A stretch of DNA of 23,331 nt from an uncultured bacterium (GTDB lineage: Bacteria > Actinomycetota > Coriobacteriia > Coriobacteriales > Coriobacteriaceae), in NCBI GenBank assembly GCA_905214425.1, contig CAJMLY010000030.1, positions 1 through 23,331 on the forward strand, read 5' to 3'. Shown here piece by piece: positions 23,179 to 23,331 of this stretch. The position numbers were made by a program, and so were the translations under genes. How positions within the stretch are numbered: the stretch's first letter is position 1; the number at the start of each line of letters is the position of its first letter. The notes under the pieces are model-generated. The model made no database searches. It was not told the DNA's origin and saw only the letters and a list, made by a program, of their open reading frames with translations.

Positions 23179-23331
23179 ATGACCGATCTGACTGATTTCG
23201 TGAAGCTCCTGACCGCTTTGGTCTCGCTCCTCACGGCGCTTATCGGACTTACCGAGGCACTTAAGCAGCGTACGAAGCAAGACGATATGAGAAAGCCATT
23301 TGGGTCGCCTCCCCCGCGGCGCAGCTTCTTT
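23179..23331 (+). CDS. Small hydrophobic peptide gene, incomplete at the window edge
   Basis: An open frame of 51 codons begins at ATG 23179, eight bases after GGGAGG, and runs off the window with no stop. It encodes MTDLTDFVKLLTALVSLLTA followed by LIGLTEALKQR and a charged tail. That is a single membrane-spanning helix with a basic cytoplasmic-type flank, then a proline- and arginine-containing tail. The length and design resemble small membrane toxins or holin-like peptides, but no sequence family is recognised. Upstream in-frame ATGs at 23158 and 23173 are too close to or before the ribosome binding site. The true C-terminus is unknown. Confidence 0.65.
   Translation, partial: MTDLTDFVKLLTALVSLLTALIGLTEALKQRTKQDDMRKPFGSPPPRRSFF

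Noticed and set aside
22965..23280. Minus-strand frames opposite the small peptide
   Set aside because: They lack ribosome binding sites, and the plus-strand frame has a strong one plus a coherent membrane helix.
1..23331. tRNA and rRNA genes
   Set aside because: I found no cloverleaf with the usual T-arm sequence and no rRNA-like stretch by eye. A tRNAscan-SE run would be decisive.

Overview
The window reads as chromosomal DNA of a GC-rich anaerobic actinobacterium of the Coriobacteriia, most likely Collinsella or a close relative. The evidence is a zinc-ribbon (type Z) rpsN, the gene order secY-adk-map after the spc ribosomal genes, strong AGGAGG ribosome binding sites with several GTG starts, a selenium/molybdenum hydroxylase accessory cluster, and a surface protein with an LAATG sorting signal. 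The genus is an inference; no rRNA gene is present.

Positions 192-6433 (minus strand) hold the distal part of the spc ribosomal operon, transcribed rplE, rpsN, rpsH, rplF, rplR, rpsE, rpmD, rplO, secY, adk, map. The usual upstream partners (rplX, rplN, rpsQ and the S10 genes) are absent from the adjoining 17 kb, and rplE has its own candidate promoter. A 129-nt near-complete palindrome overlaps the map stop codon.

Positions 6662-16690 hold an accessory catabolic island: xdhC and yqeB (minus), yqeC (plus, divergent), hydA and a mocA/ygfJ-type nucleotidyltransferase (minus), a strong terminator, then ygeW, ygeY and dpaL/ygeX (minus), with a divergent YheO/DauR-type regulator. In other genomes these families accompany selenium-dependent molybdenum hydroxylases. 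As I recall, recent work links their homologues to anaerobic purine (uric acid) breakdown through ureido and 2,3-diaminopropionate intermediates to pyruvate and ammonia. The hydroxylase itself, selD and a carbamate kinase are not in the window. Two copies of a 65-69 nt palindrome bracket xdhC-yqeB-yqeC.

Positions 16814-23331 are variable and mostly of unknown function. They hold a proline-rich single-pass membrane protein; a non-coding stretch with three ACACTTTTCCG repeats spaced exactly 33 bp; a terminator-like hairpin; a pseudoknot-capable leader in front of a 140-residue orphan protein; a secreted cell-wall-anchored protein with three 131-residue repeats; a helical orphan protein; a DEDDh exonuclease; and, at the right edge, an incomplete small hydrophobic peptide gene preceded by a near-consensus Gram-positive SOS (LexA) box. 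That last arrangement resembles SOS-induced membrane toxins and is the best candidate for something undescribed.
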